Shown: one piece after another, positions 18,173 through 25,366 of the stretch
Layout of the letters: every line of letters starts with the position of its first letter
How positions within the stretch are numbered: the first letter of the stretch is position 1
Assembly (NCBI GenBank): GCA_037190665.1
Contig: JBBCJT010000175.1
Location: 1-29,077, forward strand
Length of the DNA: 29,077 nucleotides
Reading direction: 5' to 3'
DNA from: JBBCJT01 sp037190665
GTDB taxonomy: Bacteria > Pseudomonadota > Alphaproteobacteria > Acetobacterales > Acetobacteraceae
Made by a program: the position numbers and the translations under genes
The notes under the pieces: generated by a model
Databases searched by the model: none
Told to the model about the DNA's origin: nothing
What the model saw: only the letters and a program-made list of their open reading frames with translations

Positions 18173-18918
18173 GGCCGTGCGCTCATCAGCGACAATCCTC
18201 CGTCCACCGCGATGGTGGTGCCGGTGATGTAGCAGGCAAGGCCGCTGCACAGGAACAGCACCGCACCGGCCACGTCGTCCGGCGTGCCGGTGCGGTCCAG
18301 CGGGATCAGCGCGCGCTTGGCGTCCCGCCAGCCCGGCGCGTCGTGGAAGGCGCGGTTGAAATCGGTCTCGATCGTGCCCGGCGCGACCATGTTCACGGTG
18401 ATGCTGCGGGGGGCGAGTTCCAGCGCCATCTGCCGGCCCAGCGCGGCAAGCCCGCCCTTCGACGAGCCGTAGGCGACGAGGCCGGGATTGGGCATCCACT
18501 GGTTCACGCTGGTGGTGAACACGATGCGCCCGCCCGCGCCCATCAACCGCGACGCTTCCTGCGCCAGCGCGAAATTGCCGGCGAGGTTCACCGCGTGGAT
18601 GCGCGCGAACTCCGCATCCGTGGTTTCGTCCAGCGGCTTGCGGCCGAGGATCGCCGCGTTGCCCACCAGGATGTCGAGCCCGCCCAGCGCGTCGGCCGCA
18701 TCGCGCACCACCGCGCGCGCGGCCGCCGGGTCGGACAGGTCCGCCTCCAGCGCCGGGCCGCCGGTGGCGGCGGCGAGCGCGGCGGTGGCCTCATCCTGCC
18801 CCAGGTGATGCACCGCGACGCGCGCGCCCGCTTCGGCGAGCAGGCGCGCCACGGCACGGCCGATGCCATCGCTGCCGGCGCCGGTGACCAGCGCGCGGCG
18901 GCCCGTGAGCGAGATCAC
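18169..18918 (-). CDS. SDR-family oxidoreductase
   Basis: This 249-residue classical short-chain dehydrogenase/reductase uses NAD(P)(H). It has the cofactor motif TGAGSDGIG (12-20), GNAAI near 86-90 in place of the usual NNAG, and the catalytic tetrad Asn111, Ser137, Tyr150 and Lys154 (YGSSK). It ends with the standard PDDVAGAVLFLCSG...ITGTTIAVDGG. The Asp59-Leu60 pair in EADLSD contacts adenine in the family. It resembles 3-oxoacyl-ACP-reductase-like enzymes, but such annotation rarely predicts the substrate. The GTG at 18918 overlaps the stop of the binding-protein gene, and its own stop overlaps the hydrolase start. Confidence 0.93.
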   Translation of the reverse strand: MISLTGRRALVTGAGSDGIGRAVARLLAEAGARVAVHHLGQDEATAALAAATGGPALEADLSDPAAARAVVRDAADALGGLDILVGNAAILGRKPLDETTDAEFARIHAVNLAGNFALAQEASRLMGAGGRIVFTTSVNQWMPNPGLVAYGSSKGGLAALGRQMALELAPRSITVNMVAPGTIETDFNRAFHDAPGWRDAKRALIPLDRTGTPDDVAGAVLFLCSGLACYITGTTIAVDGGLSLMSARP

Positions 18919-20474
18919 TGTGCGGCGGTGATCTCGATCGCCTGCGTCTCCTCATCCGCGCGCGGCGTGTAGCGGAGATTGGCCTTGCCGGCCCACGTCG
19001 CCTCGAACGTCAGCACGGGGATGACGAGGTTCTGCGTGATCGTCTCCTCCATCACCTGCTGCAGCAGGGCGCGCCGTTCGTTGTCGTCCAGCGTGCGACG
19101 CGCGCGCTGCATCAGCGTGTCGAGCGCGGGTACCGAGATGTTGGAGACGTTGATCGCGCCGAGATTGAGTTCGCGCGTCGGCGTATGGATCACGCTGGTC
19201 AGGAAGTAGCTGCTCTCGCCGGTCAGGCTGCCCCAGCCCGCCATGTTCAGCGCCATCTCCTTCTTCGCGCGCTGCGGGAAGAACACCGCGCGCGGCAGCG
19301 CCTGAAGATTGGCGCGGATGCCGATCCGGCCGAGCATCTGCGCGGCCGCCTCGCAGATCTTGGCATCGTTCACGAAGCGGTCGTTGGGGCAGAAGAAGGG
19401 GGTGACGAAACCGGTCGGGTAACCGGCCTCCCGCAGCAGCGTGCGGGCTCGTTCCACATCATAGGCCGCCGGCGGGATGTTGGGCGCATGGCCGAAGAAG
19501 CCTTCCGGCACGGCCTGATTGGCCACCGCGGCGCGGCCCTCCATCACGCGATCGACGATGGCCTGACGGTTGGTGGCGACGCTGATCGCCTGTCGCACGC
19601 GCGGGTCGAGGAAGGGATTGCGCGGCAGCGGCGCGCCCGCCGGATCCGTGACACCCTCCAGCGGGCCTTCCTTCATGTTCGGATAGAACATGTAGACGTA
19701 GGAGGACGGACCGCCGAACACGGCGAAGCGGCGGTCATTCTGGATCGTGGGAATGCCGGAGATCGGCACCGCGTTGATGAAGTCGACGTCGCCCGACAGC
19801 AGCGAGGCGACGCGCACCGAGTCCTGTGCGATGGGGCGGAAGCTCGCGCGCTGCCATTGCGGCGACCCGCCCCAGTAGCCCGCGTTGCGCTCCACCACCA
19901 CCGGGCTGCCCGGCTGCCAGGAGACGTACTTGAACGGCCCGGTGCCGATGACGGCCTGCCCGCTGTTGAACTCCGCTGTGGCGCGGTTTCCCTTGGCCCC
20001 GGACAGGATGAACAGGTTCGACAGGTTGGTGGGCAGCAGCGGATTCGGCCCGTCGGTGATGAAGCGCACGGTCTGCGCATCCACCACCACGACCTCTTTG
20101 ATGCCCTGCAGGTACGTGTTGTAGCTGTTCGGGTTGCCGGGCAGGTTCGGCACGCGGGCGAAGGTGAACTTCACGTCGTCGGCGGTGAACGGGCTGCCGT
20201 CGTGGAACGTCACGCCCTCGCGCAGCTTGAACTCCCACGTCGTCTCGTCCACCGCCGCCCAGGACAGCGCGAGTCCGGGCAGCAGTTGCAGCTTCGGATC
20301 GCGGCGGATCAGCGAGTCGAACATGTTGCGCGCGATCGCGGTGTTGGTGCCCAGCAGGTTGAACTGCGGGTCGAGCGTCGTCGGCTCGCTCTGGATGCCG
20401 ACGGTGAGTGACTGTGCGTGCAACGGCGCGGCCAGGCAGAGGCCAAGCGCCACTGCGGCGATCCTGCGATCCAT
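18915..20474 (-). CDS. Family-5 (peptide/nickel type) ABC substrate-binding protein, orphan
   Basis: The 519-residue product starts with a Sec signal peptide (MDRR, then AAVALGLCLAAPLHA, cleavage probably after Ala20). It then follows the SBP_bac_5 plan: LTVGIQSEPTTLDPQFN, LLPGLALSWAAVDETTWEFKLREGVTFHDGSPFTADDVKFTF, GTGPFKYVSWQPG, and a C-terminal lobe with DPRVRQAISVATNRQAIVDRV. It would capture an oligopeptide, glycoside or other ligand in the periplasm for an importer. No permease or ATPase of that type is present in the window. It is the first gene of the operon and overlaps the SDR start by 4 nt. The ATG at 20474 is supported by the signal peptide and an upstream GGGGA. It is divergent from the dehydrogenase at 20563. 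Confidence 0.92.
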   Translation of the reverse strand: MDRRIAAVALGLCLAAPLHAQSLTVGIQSEPTTLDPQFNLLGTNTAIARNMFDSLIRRDPKLQLLPGLALSWAAVDETTWEFKLREGVTFHDGSPFTADDVKFTFARVPNLPGNPNSYNTYLQGIKEVVVVDAQTVRFITDGPNPLLPTNLSNLFILSGAKGNRATAEFNSGQAVIGTGPFKYVSWQPGSPVVVERNAGYWGGSPQWQRASFRPIAQDSVRVASLLSGDVDFINAVPISGIPTIQNDRRFAVFGGPSSYVYMFYPNMKEGPLEGVTDPAGAPLPRNPFLDPRVRQAISVATNRQAIVDRVMEGRAAVANQAVPEGFFGHAPNIPPAAYDVERARTLLREAGYPTGFVTPFFCPNDRFVNDAKICEAAAQMLGRIGIRANLQALPRAVFFPQRAKKEMALNMAGWGSLTGESSYFLTSVIHTPTRELNLGAINVSNISVPALDTLMQRARRTLDDNERRALLQQVMEETITQNLVIPVLTFEATWAGKANLRYTPRADEETQAIEITAAQ

Positions 20475-20562
20475 TGTCGGGTCCCCGGTCTTTGCAGGCC
20501 CCCAGCGCAGCAGTCGGGGCATGGGGCTGTCAACGAGGCCGTTGCGTGGCAGGTTGAAAGGT

Positions 20563-21543
20563 ATGCGCATTCACATCCAGAACCCGCCCGACGATCCGCT
20601 GTTCGCCTTCGACCAGGCCCAGTGGGAGGCGGCGATACGCCGCAACCCGGATATCGGCGCCGGCCACGAGGTTAGCATCGCCACGGACCCGTCCGGCTTC
20701 GCCGCGGCGGCGCCGGAGATGGAGGTGCTGATCACCTGGACCGGGCAGGCCCGGAAGCTGTTCCCGCACCCGGCGCCGAAGCTGAAGATGATCTCCTTCA
20801 CCTCGGCCGGGCTCGACCGCCTCGCGCCGTTCGAATGGCTGCCGCAGGGCGTGACCGTGCTCAACAACCGCGGCACGCACGCGGCCAAGGCCGGCGAGTT
20901 CGCGCTGATGGCGGTGCTGATGCTCGGCAACCTGATGCCGCGCTTCGCGACCGCGCAGCGCGAGCAGCGGTGGGACGACGGGCGGGCGCGCGTGCTCAAG
21001 GGGCGCGGCGCGGTGGTGGTCGGGCTCGGCACGCTCGGCGGGGCCGCGGCGGAACAGCTCGCGCGGCTGGGCATGCGGGTCACCGGCGTCAGCTTCACCG
21101 GTCGCAGCCACCCGGCCTGCGAGAAGACCGTGCCGGTCGCGCAGCTCGACACGATCCTGCCGGAGACGGAATCCCTCGTCCTCGCCTGCCCGCTGACCGA
21201 TGCGTCCCGCAACCTGCTCAGCCGCGAGCGCATCGCGCTGCTGCCGGCGAAGGCGGGCGTGGTGAACATCGGCCGCGGCGCGCTGCTGGACCAGGACGCG
21301 CTGTGCGACGCGCTGGATGCGGGCCGGATCGCGGGCGCGGTGCTGGACGTGTTCGTGCCCGAGCCCGTGCCGCCGGGGCACCGGCTGTGGACGACGCGCA
21401 ACCTGATCATGACGCCGCACATGTCGTCGGACGATCCGGACACGTACAACGAACGCACGCTGGACATCTTCATGGAGAACCTCCGCGCGCTGCGCGACGG
21501 CCGGGCGCTGCCGAACCATTTCGATACGGTGCGCGGCTACTGA
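20563..21543 (+). CDS. D-isomer-specific 2-hydroxyacid dehydrogenase
   Basis: This 326-residue NAD-dependent enzyme interconverts a 2-oxoacid and a D-2-hydroxyacid. The Rossmann motif GLGTLG (154-159) is followed by an acidic-free strand end (VSFTGRSHP), which suggests NADP rather than NAD preference. Catalytic Arg238 (NIGRGALLD), Glu267 (VPEPVP) and His286 (TPHMSS) are all present. The ATG at 20563 has AAAGG just upstream; longer in-frame starts would run into the divergent gene's leader. It is transcribed away from the binding-protein/SDR/hydrolase/ligase operon, with 88 nt between starts, so shared regulation is possible. The physiological substrate is not evident. Confidence 0.9.
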   Translation: MRIHIQNPPDDPLFAFDQAQWEAAIRRNPDIGAGHEVSIATDPSGFAAAAPEMEVLITWTGQARKLFPHPAPKLKMISFTSAGLDRLAPFEWLPQGVTVLNNRGTHAAKAGEFALMAVLMLGNLMPRFATAQREQRWDDGRARVLKGRGAVVVGLGTLGGAAAEQLARLGMRVTGVSFTGRSHPACEKTVPVAQLDTILPETESLVLACPLTDASRNLLSRERIALLPAKAGVVNIGRGALLDQDALCDALDAGRIAGAVLDVFVPEPVPPGHRLWTTRNLIMTPHMSSDDPDTYNERTLDIFMENLRALRDGRALPNHFDTVRGY

Positions 21544-21571
21544 CTGCCGGACCTCGCCGCTGACCTGCCTC

Positions 21572-21597
21572 CCCCTCTCCCGACCGCGGGAGAGGGG
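21572..21597. repeat. Palindromic intergenic repeat, copy 1
   Basis: CCCCTCTCCCG (21572-21582) pairs perfectly with CGGGAGAGGGG (21587-21597) over a 4-nt loop, 28 nt after the dehydrogenase stop. The core CCCTCTCCCG...CGGGAGAGGG recurs at 22750, 24334 and 24427. It may act as a terminator-like hairpin as well as an interspersed repeat. Confidence 0.75.
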
Positions 21598-21692
21598 CGG
21601 GGCTTCCACCAATGCCCTCCCCCACGCCCGGACTTGCCCGGCGCGCCGGGCGGGGTGAGGCTTTCGGCAACGACTGTCCGAGGTCTCCCCCC

Positions 21693-22685
21693 ATGACCAT
21701 CACCCGCCGTACCGCGCTCGCATCCGCCGCCGCACTGCCCTTCGCCGCCACCGCGCAGCCGATCGCGGGCGGACGGTCCATCCGCCTCATCGTGCCGTTC
21801 CCGCCCGGCGGTGCCGTCGATATCAGCGCGCGGCTGATCGCGGACCGGCTGCCGCCCCTGCTGGGCAACAGCGTGGTGGTGGAGAACCGCTCGGGCGCCG
21901 GCGGGCTGGTGGGGTCCGAGGCGGTGGCGAAATCCGCCCCCGACGGCACCACGCTGGGTCTGCTCGGCGTGTCGGTGTTCTGCGCCTATCCCTTCCTCTA
22001 CTCGCGCCTGCCCTTCGATCCGGCGAAGGACTTCACCCCGGTATCGCAGATCACCACGGGCACGGTGATGTGCGTGGTCAATGCCGAGACCGCGGCGCGC
22101 AACGGCTGGACGGATTTCCGCACGCTGATCGCGTGGTCGAAGGCGCATCCGGAGCGGGTGAGGATGGGCTCCTCCGGCAACGGCACGACCAGCCATTTCG
22201 TCGTGTCGTCCATCAACGACCTCGCGGACGCGCGCATCCTGCACGTGCCCTATCGCGGCGGCGGGCCGGCGATCAACGACCTGCTCGCCGGCACGATCGA
22301 CATGATGTTCGACGTGATGCCAGCGCTGATGCCGCATGTACGCTCGGGCAAGTTCCGCGCGCTCGCGGTGGGCAGCGCGAAGCGGCTGCCGATCCTGCCG
22401 GACATCCCGGGGATGTCGGAGTTCGGCGATCTCGGCCTTGCCGGGATGGACGTGCAGTCCTGGAGCGCGATCACCGGCCCGGCCGGCATGCCCGATGAGG
22501 TGGTGAACCGGCTGCATGCGGCTGTCGTCGCGGTGGGACGCGATCGGGATTTCGGAGCGAAACTGGCGCCGCTGGGCTACGACCCCATCGTCTCGGAAAG
22601 CCCCGCCGCGCTGCGCGCGCAGATCGCGCAGGACACGCCGCGGTGGAAGGCATTGGTGGAGGCGTCCGGCGCGAAGCTGGACTGA
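21693..22685 (+). CDS. Tripartite tricarboxylate transporter substrate-binding protein (TctC/Bug family)
   Basis: Bug-family proteins bind carboxylates or other small polar ligands in the periplasm and feed TctAB-type carriers. The 330-residue product starts with an export signal containing twin arginines (TRRTALASAAALPFAAT), so Tat or Sec export is possible. It then has the family sequence IRLIVPFPPGGAVDISARLIADRLPPLLGNSVVVENRSGAGG, followed by GTTLGLL, HVPYRGGGPAINDLLAGTIDMMFD and GKFRALAVGSAKRLPILPDIP. The ATG at 21693 is chosen because it starts the signal peptide. No TctA or TctB is visible; orphan Bug proteins are very common in this group of bacteria. Hairpin repeats lie on both sides. 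Confidence 0.93.
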   Translation: MTITRRTALASAAALPFAATAQPIAGGRSIRLIVPFPPGGAVDISARLIADRLPPLLGNSVVVENRSGAGGLVGSEAVAKSAPDGTTLGLLGVSVFCAYPFLYSRLPFDPAKDFTPVSQITTGTVMCVVNAETAARNGWTDFRTLIAWSKAHPERVRMGSSGNGTTSHFVVSSINDLADARILHVPYRGGGPAINDLLAGTIDMMFDVMPALMPHVRSGKFRALAVGSAKRLPILPDIPGMSEFGDLGLAGMDVQSWSAITGPAGMPDEVVNRLHAAVVAVGRDRDFGAKLAPLGYDPIVSESPAALRAQIAQDTPRWKALVEASGAKLD

Positions 22686-23012
22686 GGCGGGCGGCGCTGT
22701 TGGGGGCCTCCCGGGGACGTTCCGCAGGCGGTGCCGACCCTCACCCCGGCCCTCTCCCGCAGGCGGGAGAGGGAGAGCAAGCGTCCTTTCTCACGGATCC
22801 AGGAGAGGACCGGGGTGAGAGGCCCGGCCTCATGCGACAACGAATGACGCCGTTCGTGTGAGTGTTCGTTTCGCGCGCAGTCGGCCCGGTGCGCGGTACG
22901 ATCAGCAACGCTCGGCGGCACAATACGCGCGACCCTGGCAACGATATCACGCGGGGCTTGCACGGCGCGGCGTGCGGACGCGAAGCTGGGGCGGGGCCTT
23001 ATCGAGGACTTC
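22686..23012. other. Intergenic region between the TctC-type gene and the amidase
   Basis: About 330 nt without a convincing gene. It holds a composite hairpin repeat (22740-22819) and then about 190 nt in which I see no coding signal; the in-frame extension of the amidase through it has no recognisable protein sequence. A short leader ORF follows at 23013. Confidence 0.6.
22740..22819. repeat. Composite palindromic repeat, copy 2 with an outer stem
   Basis: The inner hairpin is CCCTCTCCCGC (22750-22760) with GCGGGAGAGGG (22763-22773). An outer stem joins CTCACCCCGG (22740-22749) to CCGGGGTGAG (22810-22819). GGAGAGG at 22802-22808 can also compete to pair with the inner 5' arm, giving an alternative long hairpin. 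The 5' half is nearly identical, in reverse orientation, to the copy at 24334-24370. Confidence 0.75.
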
Positions 23013-23090
23013 ATGATTGCCACCTGTCGCGCCGCGCCCGTTTCCGCGGCCGCGCTGCCGTTCGCCGCCACCTCCGGCGCGCGGACTTGA
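23013..23090 (+). CDS. Possible 25-codon leader ORF overlapping the amidase start
   Basis: An ATG at 23013 preceded by GAGG at 5-nt spacing opens a 25-residue frame that ends in TGA at 23088-23090. Its last base is the first base of the amidase ATG (TGATG). The peptide MIATCRAAPVSAAALPFAAT... shares the run SAAALPFAAT with the signal peptide of the TctC-type protein at 21693. It may be a coupling leader or the decayed 5' end of a second Bug-family gene. Both ideas are inference, and the ORF could be a chance product. Confidence 0.3.
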   Translation: MIATCRAAPVSAAALPFAATSGART

Positions 23091-24274
23091 TGATGGACGA
23101 CGATTTCTGCGGGGCCTTCGTCCCAGGCCCGCGCGCGCAGGTCGCCGCGATGGCGTCCGGCCCGCTCGATGGCGTGCGGCTCGCCGTGAAGGATGTCTTC
23201 GACATCGCCGGCGCGCCGACGAGCTACGGCAACCCGGACTGGGAACGCACGCGCGGCGCGGCCCCCGGCACGGCGCAGGCGGTGCTCGCGCTGCTCGATG
23301 CCGGCGCGCATGTCGTCGGCAAGACGCGCACGGTGGAACTCGCCTTCGGGCTGACGGGCGAGAACATCTGGCACGGCACCCCGGTCAATCCCGCCGCGCC
23401 GGACCGCTTCCCGGGCGGATCGTCCTGCGGCTCCGCGGCCGCGGTCGCATCGGGCGTAGCGGACCTCGCGCTCGGGTCCGACACGGGCGGGTCGGTGCGC
23501 ATCCCGGCCTCCTATTGCGGGCTGTTCGGCATCCGCCCGTCCTTCGGCGCGGTGTCGCTCGCCGGCGCCTGCCCGCTCGCGCCGTCCTTCGACACGGCCG
23601 GATGGTTCGCGCGCGATGCGGACCTGCTCGCCCGCGCGGGCGATGCCCTGCTGCCGGGCGGCGGCGAGGGCGCGCTCGGGCCGCTGCTGCGGGTGGAGGA
23701 AGCATGGGCCAACGCGCGGTCCCACGTCGCTGCCGCGCTGGCACAGCCGCTGGAGCGGCTGGAGGTGGCATTCGGCACGGCCCTGCCGGTCAGCGTGATG
23801 CCGGAAGGGCTGGGCTACCTGCAGCACTGCTTCCGCATCCTGCAGGGGCAGGAAGCCTGGGCGAGCCTCGGCGGGTGGATCGAGACCGTGCAGCCGAGCC
23901 TGTCGCCCGTCGTTGCGCAGCGCTTCATGCTCGCGGCCCGGACGGACGAGATCGAGGCGATGACGGCCCGCGCGCTGCGCCGCGCGGTGCAGGCGCGCCT
24001 GCGTCGGCTGCTCGCGGGCGGGGCGGTGTTCGTCTACCCGACCAGCCCGAACCCGGCGCCGCGCCTGTCCGCCTCGCTCGAACGCCTGCAGGCGGTGCGG
24101 GAGGCGACGCTCGCGGTGACGGCGCTCGCCGGCATGGCGGGGCTGTGCGAGGTGACCCTGCCCGTCGCCCGGGCCCATGGTGCGCCGGTCGGCCTGTCGC
24201 TGGTGGCCGCGCCCGGCCGCGACCGCGCGTTGCTGTCGCTGGCCTGCGCGGCGGCCGAGGTGCTTGGGCTTTAG
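23090..24274 (+). CDS. Amidase (amidase-signature family)
   Basis: Amidase-signature enzymes hydrolyse amide bonds with a Ser-cisSer-Lys triad. The 394-residue product has Lys34 (LAVKDVFDI), the loop GGSSCGSAAAVASG with the cis-Ser at 111/112, and nucleophile Ser135 in GSDTGGSVRIPASYCGLFGIRPS. It ends with AGLCEVTLPVARAHGAPVGLSLVA, the family's C-terminal strand. The glycine that normally follows the SS pair is Cys113 here. At under 400 residues it is shorter than GatA (about 480), and no gatB/gatC is adjacent, so it is a stand-alone amidase with unknown substrate. Two adjacent ATGs (23090, 23093) are possible. The next downstream feature is a pair of hairpin repeats. Confidence 0.92.
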   Translation: MMDDDFCGAFVPGPRAQVAAMASGPLDGVRLAVKDVFDIAGAPTSYGNPDWERTRGAAPGTAQAVLALLDAGAHVVGKTRTVELAFGLTGENIWHGTPVNPAAPDRFPGGSSCGSAAAVASGVADLALGSDTGGSVRIPASYCGLFGIRPSFGAVSLAGACPLAPSFDTAGWFARDADLLARAGDALLPGGGEGALGPLLRVEEAWANARSHVAAALAQPLERLEVAFGTALPVSVMPEGLGYLQHCFRILQGQEAWASLGGWIETVQPSLSPVVAQRFMLAARTDEIEAMTARALRRAVQARLRRLLAGGAVFVYPTSPNPAPRLSASLERLQAVREATLAVTALAGMAGLCEVTLPVARAHGAPVGLSLVAAPGRDRALLSLACAAAEVLGL

Positions 24275-24333
24275 AGCTGGCGCCTGCCCTCTGCCGTTGG
24301 CGGCAACTCTGCGAAACGGCCGCGAACCTTCCT

Positions 24334-24370
24334 CCCTCTCCCGCTTGCGGGAGAGGGCCGGGGTGAGGGT
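24334..24370. repeat. Palindromic intergenic repeat, copy 3
   Basis: CCCTCTCCCGC (24334-24344), TT, GCGGGAGAGGG (24347-24357), then CCGGGGTGAGGGT. Read on the minus strand it is almost base-for-base the copy at 22737-22773, so this is a true dispersed repeat and not only a GC-rich hairpin. Confidence 0.8.
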
Positions 24371-24412
24371 TCTGTCCATCAGCACCGCGATGAGGTTCCG
24401 CCTCCGCGCAGA

Positions 24413-24452
24413 CCCCCTCACCCTGTCCCTCTCCCGCCGGGCGGGAGAGGGG
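24413..24452. repeat. Palindromic intergenic repeat, copy 4 (inverted relative to copy 3)
   Basis: CCCCCTCACCCTG leads into CCCTCTCCCGC (24427-24437) and GCGGGAGAGGG (24441-24451). Copies 3 and 4 lie head-to-head 43 nt apart, so their GGTGAGGG and CCCTCACC flanks can also pair. This is a REP/BIME-like arrangement between the convergent amidase and yafY-like genes. Confidence 0.75.
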
Positions 24453-24567
24453 ACCTTGCGGGACGCTTCTTGCGTCAGCCCCTCCGCGGAGCTTCCGCAA
24501 GCGGCAGGGAAAAACATGCTCTCCGCTCGCGGGGAAAACAGAAGCCTCAGGCGTTGAATGACACCGC

Positions 24568-25263
24568 CTACCCGGCGGACAGGTGCTGCCCCTGCAGCGC
24601 GAACCAGCGTTCCATCAGCTTCCCGCCATCGGTCGGGAAACGCTCCTCCGTGATCGTGGAGGACGTGATCCGTTCGACGCGGAAGTTGCGGAAGTCCTTG
24701 CGCAGCTCGCACCACGCGCCGAGCAGCGTGACGTCCACGTAATAGGCCATCGCAAGCGGCCAGACCGTGCGCTCGCTCTGGTCCCCCTGCGCATCGCGAT
24801 AGGCGATCCGCACCTTCAGCGTCTCGCGTATGGCGCGGCGCAGGGTCGGCAGCTCGATTCCCTCTGGCCGGGCGGCGCTGCCGTCCGACACGAAGAACGG
24901 CGCGGATGAAACCCCGTCGCGGCGCGCTTCCGGCAGCGCGGACTTGATCTTGTCGAGCACGTTCTCCGCCGCCCGGTGGAGGCCCGGATCGCGCAGCCGG
25001 CGGACGAGGCGCGCGCCGACGACGATGGCGTCGATCTCGTCGGCGGTGAACATCAGCGGCGGCAGGTCGAAGCCCCGGCGCAGCACGTAGCCGATGCCGG
25101 CCGCGCCCTCGATCGGGATGCGCGCCGCCTGAAGTGCGGCGACGTCGCGGTAGATCGTGCGGACCGTGACTTCCAGCCGCTCGGCCAGCGCCGCCGCGGT
25201 CATCGGCCGCCGCGCCGCGCGCAGCGCCTGAAGGATGTCGAACAGCCTGTCCGCGCGTCGCAT
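24568..25263 (-). CDS. YafY-type HTH/WYL-domain transcriptional regulator
   Basis: The 231-residue product begins MRRADRLFDILQALRAARRPMTAAALAERLEVTVRTIYRDVAAL, a DeoR-like winged helix with the recognition helix near 30-46. The next segment is IPIEGAAGIGYVLRRGFDLPPLMFTADE, the usual linker. The C-terminal ligand-sensing WYL domain reads AYYVDVTLLGAWCELRKDFRNFRVERI (about 185-211), with YYV in place of the WYL tripeptide, as often seen in YafY relatives. It is divergent from the DMT transporter gene with 103 nt between starts. That gap contains a perfect inverted repeat (25304-25321) suited to binding this regulator, so it probably controls both itself and the transporter. Confidence 0.92.
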   Translation of the reverse strand: MRRADRLFDILQALRAARRPMTAAALAERLEVTVRTIYRDVAALQAARIPIEGAAGIGYVLRRGFDLPPLMFTADEIDAIVVGARLVRRLRDPGLHRAAENVLDKIKSALPEARRDGVSSAPFFVSDGSAARPEGIELPTLRRAIRETLKVRIAYRDAQGDQSERTVWPLAMAYYVDVTLLGAWCELRKDFRNFRVERITSSTITEERFPTDGGKLMERWFALQGQHLSAG

Positions 25264-25303
25264 GACGGCCCCTTCTTCCGCCGGCCGGCGGGTGCTCCGG
25301 CTC

Positions 25304-25321
25304 CTGACACAACGCTGTCAG
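25304..25321. promoter_or_regulatory. Candidate operator CTGACA-N6-TGTCAG
   Basis: CTGACA (25304-25309) is the exact inverse complement of TGTCAG (25316-25321) with spacer CAACGC. It lies 41 nt upstream of the yafY-like ATG and 46 nt upstream of the DMT-gene GTG, inside the shared divergent promoter region. The arm size and spacing suit a dimeric winged-helix repressor. Confidence 0.6.
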
Positions 25322-25366
25322 CAGGGGGAAGGCAAGGTCCCCGGCGACCAGATCGGAGACAGCCAC

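Noticed and set aside
22862..23089. N-terminal extension of the amidase upstream of 23090
   Set aside because: The sequence is Arg-rich and not conserved-looking, and the ATGATG at 23090 fits the family start.
21541..24570. CRISPR array suggested by repeated CCCTCTCCCG/CGGGAGAGGG units
   Set aside because: The units are few, irregularly spaced, in both orientations and separated by genes. They fit REP-like palindromes.
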